Shown in pieces: positions 1 to 6,373 of a stretch of 26,855 nucleotides of DNA (positions are counted from its first letter, which is position 1; each line of letters starts with the position of its first letter). This DNA is from a virus, in IMG/VR virus record IMGVR_UViG_3300047202_000133, positions 1 to 26,855 of that record; one strand, given 5' to 3'. The translations under genes and the position numbers were made by a program. The notes beneath the pieces are model-generated. The model was not told the DNA's origin and ran no database searches. It saw only the letters and a list, made by a program, of their open reading frames with translations.

Positions 1-610
1 GGCTCCAAGTCTTGTTCCTGATCTCGAGCGCACGTGCGTCACGAGTCGGGTAGGCGGTGGCCATTGCTGATAGTCCGAAGTCACCCCATCCGCCCCACGC
101 GGTTGCGATTGACAGGGCCTTCGTTGCGTTCAGATAGGTGTCACTGGCTGGGGTTTGCGCGGTCATGGAGTTTGCTTCTGAGAGGAAGACTGCAGCGCCA
201 CGAGCCGATAGGACATCGTAGCTGGCAACTTTGCCTCTCGCGGTCTCTTGTGGGAGGAGCTCCATCAGTGGGCACTCCTTCCTCGTGGTGTCGATGATCT
301 CTTGGTCAGTGGTCGTGTGGACGATCGCACTGGTCGAGTCTAGGAATCCCTTGGTTCTCAAAGCTCTGCCTTGGAGAGCTTCACGTGTCCAATTCCAGAA
401 GCCTGTTCTGCGATCGAATCCTAGCTCGCCGTTGTCCTGGAGGCCTGCGTAGATTACGGTGCCTTCTGGAACGGCAGCGGGGCCGATCATGTTCTTGACC
501 ATCATGTCCCATGGGACGCTGTCCTCATGGCTTGCAGGCTTGAAGCCTGTCTGGTCAGCGGGCAGTCGTAGATTAAGTGGTTTTCCTAACATCATTTGTT
601 CTTGGTTCAT
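1..610 (-). CDS. Probable major capsid protein (HK97 fold), N-terminal part, cut by window edge
   Basis: An uninterrupted minus-strand frame starts at ATG 610 (MNQEQMMLGKPLNLRLPADQ) and stays open for at least 203 codons to the window edge, so the C-terminus is missing. It starts 7 bases after the stop of the prohead protease/scaffold gene, where HK97-type viruses put the major capsid protein; this position is the main argument. The visible part is acidic to neutral, with no membrane segment or cysteine cluster, and includes stretches such as GFWNWTREALQG and TAWGGWGDFGLSAM. The Shine-Dalgarno is modest (GGGAG before ATG, inside the end of the upstream gene), suggesting coupled translation. 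It could instead be a minor head protein. The role is inferred from gene order, not from a recognised motif. Confidence 0.72.
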   Translation of the reverse strand, partial: MNQEQMMLGKPLNLRLPADQTGFKPASHEDSVPWDMMVKNMIGPAAVPEGTVIYAGLQDNGELGFDRRTGFWNWTREALQGRALRTKGFLDSTSAIVHTTTDQEIIDTTRKECPLMELLPQETARGKVASYDVLSARGAAVFLSEANSMTAQTPASDTYLNATKALSIATAWGGWGDFGLSAMATAYPTRDARALEIRNKTWS

Positions 611-617
611 GCCTCAT

Positions 618-2744
618 CTAGCTCCCGAATTCCTCGATCAATGCAAGCTGCGACTCTATGCTTCCATCGCAAGATTGCATCTTCTGCATGCGTTGCATGT
701 TCTCAGGCATCACTCCAGCTTGCTCTGCGAAGCCTTTTCGAACAACGGTCTTCATCGGGATACGTCGATCAAGCTCCTTTCGGACCAAGCCCTGGATATC
801 GCGCACTCTGACCCACTTCACCTTCTGCGTGTCAGTTTCCTCGATATCTTCGTCTCGGCCCATCTCGACGCCCGTGATGATGCGTTGCTTGTCAGGCTTC
901 ATCTTGCCGTACTGAACCTCAGGTGGCTTCTGCTCATCGAGCTCGGCGCTCCCTGGGGCGTCTTCAGCCCAATCGAGAGACTCATCGGTGGACTCATCGA
1001 TGCCCTTCATCTCGAGGCCGAACGCTTTGCCCATCATGGCCATGTTCGCGTTGATGGCTTTGATCATCTTCTGCATTGAGCTGATCTTGCGGTTCTGTGC
1101 GAGAATGGCTTGCCTAGCAGCGTGATCCTTCAATGTTGCTCGTGCCTTTTCCAGCGCGGGGTCGCCCCATTCCCCGATCGCGGTTGATGCGCGTTCGGGT
1201 GCGGTGGATCCTGTTTGGCGATCGAAATCTTTTCGGGGCATTCTCCGCATTCCTGGAGGCGCAGGCATCATCTCAGAATCAGCGCCATCGGTGCCACTCT
1301 CTGGCTCAGTGTCTGGTTCTCCTTCAGGCTCTCCTTCAGGTTCTCCCTCAGGCTCGCCCTCAGGTTCTGGTTCTAGTTCCTTTCTCGTTGGTCGATCCAA
1401 ATTTCCTATTTCTCCTTTTCTTCTTACAGATTGTCCAATCCAGCCAGGTCCGAGGATCTGCACTGGACAGAACGTGGATGAATTGGCGAACGCTTTTGTG
1501 TACACATTCACAACGGTGCCTGATTCGTTCGCGGGAGCTCTCACAAGCGACGTTGCGAAATACTTGATGTCGCTTATGGCGTTCGCCACTTTCCCGTGAA
1601 TCCACTTCATTCCTTCCTGGACAGGCACGAACTCCATTGAGAAGGCGTTGAGGAATCCCTTACGGAGCTCGTATTCAGCAGAGGCAAAGTCTGGATGTGC
1701 CTTGTTAACGATCATGCGGACCCAAAGCGAGGGTTGCCCTCGGAATTTCAGAATTGCCGACTTTACGAATTTCCCGATCGGAGCTGTTGCCTGATTCTCC
1801 TGGGGCCTCGCGTATGGTGATTCATGATGCAGCCACACGAGGTTATGCGGAGGCTTCACCATCTCGTTCTTCGCCGTGACTAGGGCAGACATCTCAAGCA
1901 TATCGCCCTGCAGGTCCTTGATTGGAGCTGAGACGAATCCTTCAACGACGAGATCTCCACGTTCGACTTCGCCATCGTTCCTCTGAGCATACTTCAGCGC
2001 GATCGGCATGAAGAGGCTGTATCGTTTGATCACGACGACGCCCTTGTTCTGCAGATGGTCTTGAACGATCTGCCAGATCTCCGCTTCGGAAAGGTCCGGG
2101 TGTTCTCCGCGTTCCGTCTCGAACATATCGCGGAGCTGGCCTTCGTTGACCGCTGCACGAAGCATGATGGCTTTGACGATTCCAGGGATCAGCTTCGGTG
2201 GCGATGACCTGGGCTTTGTCGGCGCTCCAGGAGCAGCAGGCACTTTCCCATGACCTTGATGTTGCTCCTTGCGTTCTCCTGCACGATATCGGAGACCCTC
2301 TCGCATCTCTTCACGTTGGATCTGCCTCACAGGATTCTTCGGGTCAGTCGCGTAGGCGATCTGCTGCGACTGTTTTCCCACAAATTGCGGCTTACGACTC
2401 CTTTGCACTTCGATTCCTCTCTGTCGATCCTCTTGTTTTCGTTCCCCTTCACGGTAGCCACGTTCCCAGTCCGCGTTATGCGAACTGAAACCTCCGAAGT
2501 CAAGCGCCTTCTGAATGATGGCGTCGATATCAGGCGAATTCTTCTCCAGCTTCCGTGTCAGAGACTGCTTCTTCTCGTCTGAGAAGCCATGCCAGATTCC
2601 AGCTGCGATCTGTTGGAGTCTTTCAGGCTTGTACTTGGCATATTTCGGGTTCTTGCGTAGGCTGGGCAGGATTCGACTGAACCATTCACTCGGAGGACGT
2701 TCAGGCAAGGCTACCGCTCCAGGCTTGTACGAAAGAAAGAGCAT
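618..2744 (-). CDS. Prohead maturation protease fused to a scaffold-like C-terminal region
   Basis: This 708-residue protein would cleave and organise the capsid during head assembly. Residues 1-100 form a charged helical region (PPSEWF, IAAGIWHGF). Residues about 240-420 look like the HK97 prohead protease fold: VVEGFVSAPIKD, then WLHHESP (His306/307 as candidate catalytic His) and GFLNAFSMEFVPV (Ser369 as candidate nucleophile). Residues about 456-483 are a Glu-Gly-Glu-Pro tandem repeat. The remaining C-terminal part is charged and predicted helical, as in scaffolds. It is far longer than a stand-alone protease (about 200 residues), so a protease-scaffold fusion is inferred. The capsid gene follows 7 bases downstream. 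A TATA-like element about 25 bases upstream of ATG 2744 suggests a near-leaderless transcript. Confidence 0.85.
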   Translation of the reverse strand: MLFLSYKPGAVALPERPPSEWFSRILPSLRKNPKYAKYKPERLQQIAAGIWHGFSDEKKQSLTRKLEKNSPDIDAIIQKALDFGGFSSHNADWERGYREGERKQEDRQRGIEVQRSRKPQFVGKQSQQIAYATDPKNPVRQIQREEMREGLRYRAGERKEQHQGHGKVPAAPGAPTKPRSSPPKLIPGIVKAIMLRAAVNEGQLRDMFETERGEHPDLSEAEIWQIVQDHLQNKGVVVIKRYSLFMPIALKYAQRNDGEVERGDLVVEGFVSAPIKDLQGDMLEMSALVTAKNEMVKPPHNLVWLHHESPYARPQENQATAPIGKFVKSAILKFRGQPSLWVRMIVNKAHPDFASAEYELRKGFLNAFSMEFVPVQEGMKWIHGKVANAISDIKYFATSLVRAPANESGTVVNVYTKAFANSSTFCPVQILGPGWIGQSVRRKGEIGNLDRPTRKELEPEPEGEPEGEPEGEPEGEPDTEPESGTDGADSEMMPAPPGMRRMPRKDFDRQTGSTAPERASTAIGEWGDPALEKARATLKDHAARQAILAQNRKISSMQKMIKAINANMAMMGKAFGLEMKGIDESTDESLDWAEDAPGSAELDEQKPPEVQYGKMKPDKQRIITGVEMGRDEDIEETDTQKVKWVRVRDIQGLVRKELDRRIPMKTVVRKGFAEQAGVMPENMQRMQKMQSCDGSIESQLALIEEFGS
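1316..1378. repeat. 12-bp tandem repeat encoding Glu-Gly-Glu-Pro
   Basis: On the plus strand the unit reads roughly GGTTCTCCTTCA or GGCTCGCCCTCA, repeated about five times with third-base variation. It encodes an acidic (EGEP)n linker between the protease and scaffold-like parts of the prohead protein. Silent variation between units suggests selection on the peptide rather than a very recent expansion. Confidence 0.8.
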
Positions 2745-2754
2745 CAGAAGTCAG

Positions 2755-2775
2755 TAAATATACACTATTATAGGG
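2755..2775. promoter_or_regulatory. Divergent TATA-like promoter between prohead protease and HNH genes
   Basis: The AT-rich stretch contains TATAATAG and TATATTTA on the minus strand and ACTATTATAG on the plus strand. The minus-strand box centres about 25 bases upstream of the ATG at 2744, the archaeal TATA-to-start distance for a leaderless message. On the plus strand it lies about 35 bases before the TTG at 2804. No -35/-10 pair is visible. Whether both directions are used is inference. Confidence 0.45.
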
Positions 2776-2803
2776 CGTCAAAGGCTGCCATGGCGACTGA
2801 AAC

Positions 2804-3220
2804 TTGAGCGCAGAGAGCTTCGGAGACTGCTGGATCTGGACTGGCGGAAAGAACGCTGCGGGATATGGATATGTCAGAGATAATGGACGAAAGACACGAG
2901 TTCACCGTATAGTCTATGAAGCCTACATAGGTCCCATTCCAGACGGAATGTGTGTTCTTCACCGCTGCGATAATCCTGCCTGTGTGAATCCAGCTCATCT
3001 GTTCCTTGGAACCCCTATGGACAATGCTCACGATAGGGACAGAAAAGGTCGACAAACCCACGGAGAAGCTCAGCATAGTGCAAAGTTGACAAGAACGCTT
3101 GCCCAGGAGATTCGTTTGCGATATGCGAACGGAGACGTAACAATGACGCAGTTAGCGTCTCAATTTCAGGTCGGAGTGTCGGCCGTCTGGGATCTTCTAC
3201 ACAATGTCACTTGGAAATAG
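2804..3220 (+). CDS. HNH homing-type endonuclease with C-terminal HTH
   Basis: This 138-residue protein belongs to the phage HNH group starting with CWIWTGG..GYGYVR. The metal-binding core is HRIVYEAYIGPIPDG then VLHRCDNPACVNPAHLFLGT, with His53, Asn62 and His65 plus the Cys pair 55/60. Residues about 95-138 (LAQEIRLRYANG..MTQLASQFQVGVSAVWDLL) form a helix-turn-helix that probably reads the target site. Such genes nick or cut DNA and are usually selfish insertions. It sits on the opposite strand inside the morphogenesis genes, with only 3 bases between its stop and the convergent gene. The frame opens after TGA 2798-2800, so TTG 2804 is the only plausible start. An ATG at 2790 in another frame ends after five codons, which hints at a frameshifted or eroded N-terminus. 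Confidence 0.88.
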   Translation: MSAESFGDCWIWTGGKNAAGYGYVRDNGRKTRVHRIVYEAYIGPIPDGMCVLHRCDNPACVNPAHLFLGTPMDNAHDRDRKGRQTHGEAQHSAKLTRTLAQEIRLRYANGDVTMTQLASQFQVGVSAVWDLLHNVTWK

Positions 3221-3223
3221 GCA

Positions 3224-3571
3224 CTATTGACATTCTCTTGTCACACAATCGTTACAGATCCACAAGAGCGTCTTACTTCGTATCTCGCTTCGAAAGATGA
3301 CTCCGGAGTTTCGGTCCTTCCAGCGCTTGCATGTTGGGCACCACAGGTTCGGGCTTCGCACGATCTTGCGGATGGTATTCACGTGTACTTGGAAGATTCG
3401 GCTGAGCTGGCTGAGGCTGTGGTTCTTCGCTGACAGCTGAATTACTAGGTAGTCTCGGCTGGACAGTTTGCGTCGTGGATCCAGTCTCTGGGAGCTTTGG
3501 TTCGAGCTTGCAGGGGAGGCCTTTGGTGTCCATGAGCTCGCACCACCACGTGCGGGTTTCTCGTTTCCCAT
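3224..3571 (-). CDS. Small HTH plus zinc-ribbon protein (frame overlaps next gene)
   Basis: The C-terminal 80 residues look real: LSQLSRIFQVHVNTIRKIV is a helix-turn-helix, close in style to the HTH of the neighbouring HNH protein. It is followed by CPTCKRW and CNDCVTREC, a four-Cys zinc ribbon. This suggests a DNA-binding regulator. The first 35 residues are Ser/Pro-rich and overlap, in another frame, the Cys-rich protein at 3273-3725. Such a long overlap (299 bases) is unusual. Either the true start is further inside, or the two frames are one gene split by a frameshift (Cys-rich N-terminus, HTH C-terminus). The ATG at 3571 is therefore uncertain. Confidence 0.55.
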   Translation of the reverse strand: MGNEKPARGGASSWTPKASPASSNQSSQRLDPRRKLSSRDYLVIQLSAKNHSLSQLSRIFQVHVNTIRKIVRSPNLWCPTCKRWKDRNSGVIFRSEIRSKTLLWICNDCVTRECQ

Positions 3572-3725
3572 CTAAGGTTACTCCTGACCAGATGTTCCTC
3601 CGATAATGCTCGCAGCTGTAGCATTCGACGCGTTGTGCAGCTGTGTCTCCTCCGCCTCTGGTGGCCCACGATGACTTGACGTCCAGAATGCCTAGATCAG
3701 GCTTCGACAATTGGCGCAGATCCAC
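3273..3725 (-). CDS. Cys-rich small protein, N-terminal half convincing
   Basis: Residues 33-73 contain CYSCEHYRRNIW and TRTWWCEL..KGLPC, a spaced Cys arrangement typical of small viral zinc-binding proteins (C-x2-C, then W-C-E). A related layout occurs in the plus-strand protein at 5181-5537. The C-terminal half is Pro/Gln/Glu-rich and may be either a disordered tail or an out-of-frame reading, because the frame at 3224-3571 carries a clear HTH over the same bases. The gene overlaps the upstream zinc-ribbon gene by 34 bases. The function is unknown; metal-dependent nucleic-acid or protein binding is a guess from the cysteines. Confidence 0.55.
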   Translation of the reverse strand: MDLRQLSKPDLGILDVKSSWATRGGGDTAAQRVECYSCEHYRRNIWSGVTLDGKRETRTWWCELMDTKGLPCKLEPKLPETGSTTQTVQPRLPSNSAVSEEPQPQPAQPNLPSTREYHPQDRAKPEPVVPNMQALEGPKLRSHLSKRDTK

Positions 3726-3916
3726 TTATTGTTGATATCCTTACCAGACCCGGGTGGGGTCAGTGCTCGCGTGGCACCACAGATGACGCAACTCTCAGGT
3801 TTGGTTGGAGGACCTGACGAGACATTGAATGAGACGTTCTTCTCTTGGAGGATCTGTTCGGCTTGAGCTTCATCCCTAGGCGAAGGCTTTCTGAAGGGCC
3901 GTTTCTTTTCTGACAT
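3692..3916 (-). CDS. Small zinc-ribbon protein
   Basis: This is a 74-residue protein with a basic N-terminus (MSEKKRPFRKPSPRDEAQAEQ) and a C-terminal zinc ribbon, CVICGATRAL then WICANCRSLI. The ATG at 3916 is preceded by a strong GGAGGG Shine-Dalgarno at a good distance, and a CTTTATC element lies about 40 bases upstream. It is the first gene of a short minus-strand group (3916 to 3224) ending at the HNH insertion. The specific role is unknown; a transcription- or DNA-associated zinc ribbon is plausible. Confidence 0.72.
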   Translation of the reverse strand: MSEKKRPFRKPSPRDEAQAEQILQEKNVSFNVSSGPPTKPESCVICGATRALTPPGSGKDINNKWICANCRSLI

Positions 3917-3955
3917 CGTATCCCTCCTGCATCCTTTCCTTCACAAGAGGATGCT

Positions 3956-3962
3956 GATAAAG
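3956..3962 (-). promoter_or_regulatory. Candidate TATA box for the 3916 gene
   Basis: CTTTATC on the minus strand lies about 40 bases upstream of ATG 3916. This would place transcription start near 3933 and leave a short leader holding the GGAGGG ribosome-binding site. The element is short and support is positional only. Confidence 0.35.
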
Positions 3963-4012
3963 CAGACCGAACGAGGGCAGAACAGCCGCCTTTTGCAACC
4001 CTTTACCAATGG

Positions 4013-4021
4013 TTTTATATA
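4013..4021 (+). promoter_or_regulatory. TATA box of the first plus-strand cassette
   Basis: TTTTATATA matches the archaeal TATA consensus well. About 25 bases downstream puts transcription start near 4040-4045, followed by GGTGG at 4048-4052 and a TTG start at 4059. This fixes the beginning of the operon 4059-5537 and argues against an earlier start at 3951, which lies upstream of the box. Confidence 0.6.
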
Positions 4022-4058
4022 TCCTAACCGAGCTCGGTACAGGGCACGGTGGAATTGT

Positions 4059-4256
4059 TTGGCGAATGAAAACCGCCAGCTGAAGGGCACCGCAGCCTCA
4101 ACTGCGGAAGACGAACGAGGTTATGTCGAAGCTCTTGTCCGAATAGCGAACCGTCACGGCTACCAACTGCGGTGTCGCGTCAGCGATCGACACCGAGTGA
4201 TGCGCCACAAGGACACGGGGGAAGAGCTCGAGATCGAACTCCTGGAGGTCTCCTAG
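4059..4256 (+). CDS. Small basic/acidic protein, first gene of plus cassette 1
   Basis: This 65-residue protein of unknown function ends ANRHGYQLRCRVSDRHRVM..GEELEIELLEVS. An in-frame ATG exists at 3951, but the TATA box at 4013-4021 and the GGTGG site at 4048-4052 point to TTG 4059, six bases after the site. Its stop codon directly touches the ATG of the next gene, so the two are translationally coupled. The C-terminal half (residues about 22-60) looks like a small alpha/beta fold; nothing more specific was recognised. Confidence 0.55.
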   Translation: MANENRQLKGTAASTAEDERGYVEALVRIANRHGYQLRCRVSDRHRVMRHKDTGEELEIELLEVS

Positions 4257-4739
4257 ATGGCCGTCAGAGAACTAGTATTTGCCGAATCGAACGGAGAGAT
4301 TGAACTCCCACATGAGGACTGGTACAGGAACGACGTCGCAGTCGTCACGCGCAGATTCCTCGAACTCTACGAGCAGCTGTTGACTCAAGAAGAAAGAGGC
4401 AGCGTGAGCGAGCCTCTGATCCTGAACGTGATCTTGGCCGGGTGGGAGCTGAAGAAGCATGGCTACCAGAAGGATGAGAATGTTCGCACCATCCTCAGCG
4501 TTCAACTGCCAGCGATAGCGAAGAAGTATGGCTTCTCGACCCTCTACCGAGCAGGCCTATTGTGGACGCTGAAGCGTCGGCTTGAGAAAAAGGTGGCGGA
4601 GCATGGTGGCTTAGGGATTGTGGCAATGCGTCTGCATTGTGCGCGGTGCGGCAAAGCGATCTGGAATCCAGACAGTGTCAAGCGAGGTCTCGGTCCGATC
4701 TGCAAAGACAAAGTTGGTACCCCAGTTCAGCGAAGTTGA
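4257..4739 (+). CDS. DUF6011-like zinc-ribbon protein
   Basis: This protein has 160 residues. The last 40 carry LHCARCGKAIWNPDSVKRGLGPICKDK, the CxxCG..L..P.S...G.GP.C pattern of the DUF6011 family of small phage and plasmid zinc proteins. The first 115 residues are helical and charged (FLELYEQLLTQEE, LSVQLPAIAKKYGFSTLY) with no known motif. ATG 4257 follows the previous stop without a gap. DUF6011 domains have no settled function; they are common in viral accessory regions. The protein probably binds zinc and perhaps nucleic acid. Confidence 0.72.
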   Translation: MAVRELVFAESNGEIELPHEDWYRNDVAVVTRRFLELYEQLLTQEERGSVSEPLILNVILAGWELKKHGYQKDENVRTILSVQLPAIAKKYGFSTLYRAGLLWTLKRRLEKKVAEHGGLGIVAMRLHCARCGKAIWNPDSVKRGLGPICKDKVGTPVQRS

Positions 4740-4749
4740 GGGATCAGGC

Positions 4750-4989
4750 TTGAGCGATGCACGAATCATCCGATCGCAGATCCACGCCGCTCTAGACGTT
4801 CTCCGTGAAGGTCCTGGCCACTTCGTTCCAGCAGGGAAGGACCACTGTGCCTGGTGTGGCTTGCCTCGAGCGGAGCTGCAGAAAGCGAATCCATGTCCGA
4901 AGACTCTCGTCAAGAAGACGGAGATCATGGGCGGACATAGCATGAGTGGAAGAAACACCTGGAACGAGTATCCTGTGGAGAAGGCTTAG
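4750..4989 (+). CDS. Small Cys-rich protein with C-terminal NTWxEYP motif
   Basis: This 79-residue protein is read from TTG 4750, chosen because GAGGGA lies six bases upstream and the previous gene ends at 4739. It contains HCAWCGLPRAEL and PCPKTL, a probable zinc site, and ends GGHSMSGRNTWNEYP. The same terminal pattern (GG..SG-NTWxEYP) recurs at the end of the protein at 5181-5537, two genes downstream. This suggests a shared fold or partner. Its TAG stop touches the ATG at 4990. The function is unknown. Confidence 0.65.
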   Translation: MSDARIIRSQIHAALDVLREGPGHFVPAGKDHCAWCGLPRAELQKANPCPKTLVKKTEIMGGHSMSGRNTWNEYPVEKA

Positions 4990-5184
4990 ATGCCTTCTTC
5001 CCTCTATTTTTTCCGAAGCCATGAGCTCAACTGCCCCAAGTGCGGCTGGATTTCACGAGCGCGACTCAAACTCAAAGTCGAGGGCATCAAAGGGGGAAGC
5101 CGTAGAATCCGATACTGCCCGAAATGTGGAACCGAGCTCACACGGACTGAGAGTCATCCGCGCAGGAGATGGCACCGAGCATGA
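4990..5184 (+). CDS. Small basic zinc-ribbon protein
   Basis: This protein has 64 residues. CPKCGWISRARLKLK and YCPKCGTELTRTE give a classic two-knuckle zinc ribbon separated by a basic, Lys/Arg-rich strand, and the tail PRRRWHRA is also basic. That charge pattern fits nucleic-acid binding. It is translated directly after the preceding stop and overlaps the next gene by ATGA at 5181. No specific family was recognised beyond generic zinc ribbons. Confidence 0.68.
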   Translation: MPSSLYFFRSHELNCPKCGWISRARLKLKVEGIKGGSRRIRYCPKCGTELTRTESHPRRRWHRA

Positions 5185-5537
5185 AGCGAGATCTAGGACG
5201 AGTCTGCAAGTTCTGCGCGTATTGGCTGCCCGATCCTGTAGGGACAGGCCTCTGCAGACGATTCAAGAGCGTGCAATCGCTACAGGAGAGACTGAATGCA
5301 GGCGCGACCTACATCGTCCTGACAGGAGCCGAGATCGATCGTCAGCCGATTACGACCGATCGCCCAGGAGTGACGATCGAAGGCCGAGGGAAGAAGGAGA
5401 TCGAAGAGCAGGCAGCAACAGGACCCGACTGTCCCTGCTTGTGGGGAGACGACAAGTTCCTCGCTCGAGAGAAAGAGTTCCTGGGCGGACAGGGTCCTAG
5501 CGGGAATACTTGGTGCGAGTATCCTATGGGCGGCTGA
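5181..5537 (+). CDS. Cys-rich protein of the CxxC...WCE type
   Basis: This protein has 118 residues from ATG 5181, which overlaps the previous stop as ATGA; another in-frame ATG lies at 5169. The start CKFCAYWLPDP..GLCRRF and end GNTWCEYPMGG follow the pattern of small phage proteins with CxxC, a Cys-Arg turn and a terminal Trp-Cys-Glu. PDCPCLWGD adds further cysteines. Its C-terminus resembles that of the 4750-4989 protein. It ends convergently, overlapping the minus-strand MuF-like gene by 14 bases. The function is unknown; metal binding is likely. Confidence 0.68.
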   Translation: MKRDLGRVCKFCAYWLPDPVGTGLCRRFKSVQSLQERLNAGATYIVLTGAEIDRQPITTDRPGVTIEGRGKKEIEEQAATGPDCPCLWGDDKFLAREKEFLGGQGPSGNTWCEYPMGG

Positions 5538-5838
5538 CCATCGAGTACGGTCCCTCGACAGGCATCCAAATGCATCTGCACATGACGTGCGCAGGAATCG
5601 TAGGCAGGAAAGGCTCGTCTGAATCGTAGACGCCTGCGCTGGCTTCGCATTGATCGCAGACACTGTCATCCTCCATCGTCACCCATTCGACCTGATACTT
5701 CTCGCCTGTCTCCGCGTCTGTGACAGCAGCGACTTCTTTGATTCCCACGTTGAGGGTGCTCCAGGTGAGGTGATGAGCGAGATCGCTCAGCCTGTAGACG
5801 AGGCCCTTGAGTGTCTTCCAGAAATCGACTGAGCTCAC
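5524..5838 (-). CDS. MuF-like head morphogenesis protein, C-terminal domain only
   Basis: This 104-residue protein carries the hallmark end of the Mu gpF / SPP1 gp7 minor head family: VEWVTMEDDSVCDQCEA, then IPAHVMCRCIWMPVEGP (acidic Cys pair, then P.H..CRC). Family members are normally 250 residues or more with a long helical N-terminus, so this is a stub. The frame stays open upstream to 5947, but no ATG, GTG or TTG occurs before GTG 5838. A minus-strand GTATATC element near 5873 fits a promoter for that GTG. It lies far from the portal, its usual neighbour, with a plus cassette between. It may be a shortened functional protein or the severed end of an ancestral portal-MuF gene. Confidence 0.75.
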   Translation of the reverse strand: MSSVDFWKTLKGLVYRLSDLAHHLTWSTLNVGIKEVAAVTDAETGEKYQVEWVTMEDDSVCDQCEASAGVYDSDEPFLPTIPAHVMCRCIWMPVEGPYSMVSRP

Positions 5839-6006
5839 TCGTCGTGCCCCATGGAGAATACGCAGGCCGAGATATACTGTTTTTGAGCTCGCTCGAGACG
5901 TAATGAGCCCATTGCCTCCGATCGGAGGATCCTGCCTTTGAGCCCATTAACGGAGCCATTTATAGGGAAGATCTTCGGAATGGGCCCATTAGGGAAGGAT
6001 CCTCGG
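5839..6006. promoter_or_regulatory. Divergent control region with palindromes and two TATA boxes
   Basis: This gap separates the MuF-like gene (minus) from plus cassette 2. It holds a minus-strand TATA element (GTATATC, about 5870-5877) and a plus-strand one (ATTTATAGG, 5958-5966). It also holds TAATGAGCCCATT at 5901-5913, the perfect 14-bp palindrome CCTCCGATCGGAGG at 5915-5928, GAGCCCATTA at 5941, GAAGATCTTC at 5967-5976 and the perfect palindrome AATGGGCCCATT at 5979-5990, which spans the expected plus start site. The density of symmetric sites suggests operator control of both directions. Confidence 0.5.
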
Positions 6007-6129
6007 ATGGCGGTCGCGATGATGGCGAAGTGTGGGTGCGAGCTCCAGCCTCAGCACTGGTGCATGGTCTGCGGCATGTGTCCTACGCATTGCAAGTGCC
6101 CTAGCGATAAGTATGAGCAGTTCCGTTAG
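6007..6129 (+). CDS. Tiny Cys-rich protein, first gene of plus cassette 2
   Basis: This protein has 40 residues starting MAVAMMAKCGCELQPQHW, with CxC, CMVCGMC and HCKC clusters: at least seven cysteines and two histidines, enough for two zinc sites. The frame is open upstream to TTG 5938, but the TATA box at 5958-5966 predicts transcription start near 5988. AGGGAAGGAT at 5991-6000 is well placed for ATG 6007, so the short form is preferred. The function is unknown. Confidence 0.6.
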   Translation: MAVAMMAKCGCELQPQHWCMVCGMCPTHCKCPSDKYEQFR

Positions 6130-6157
6130 GTCTCCTTCCTCCCCTTGAGGAATCAAT

Positions 6158-6373
6158 ATGGAAGTCGGAGATAGAATGCCGTTTTTCTACCGAAAGCACG
6201 GAGTCACCGTCATTGGACGACTCCAGTTCTCTTTCGACTGGTTCGGCTGGCAAGATTGGTGCAGGTCAGGAATAGTCGTGTATTGGCTTCCTAAGAATCC
6301 GCGATACATGCTACGCGTCAAGTGGTGGTACAAGATTCCTTCTCTGAGTCTTCACTTGGAGAGATACACATGA
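6158..6373 (+). CDS. Small aromatic-rich protein, unknown
   Basis: This is a 71-residue protein rich in Trp, Tyr and Phe (FSFDWFGWQDW, YMLRVKWWYKIPS) and basic near its end. ATG 6158 is preceded by GAGG at a good distance. There is no cysteine cluster and no clear membrane segment; it looks like a compact beta-rich fold. Its stop overlaps the next start as ATGA (6370-6373). No family was recognised. Confidence 0.65.
   Translation: MEVGDRMPFFYRKHGVTVIGRLQFSFDWFGWQDWCRSGIVVYWLPKNPRYMLRVKWWYKIPSLSLHLERYT

Noticed and set aside
459-1079. Plus-strand frames over the prohead protease and capsid genes
   Set aside because: They are antisense to genes with recognisable domains and arise from the codon bias of those genes.
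3225-3240. TTGACA-like box after the HNH gene
   Set aside because: There is no matching -10 at correct spacing, and it sits inside the end of a convergent gene.
3951-4058. N-terminal extension of the 4059 gene from ATG 3951
   Set aside because: It lies upstream of and across a strong TATA box, and a well-placed ribosome-binding site precedes TTG 4059.
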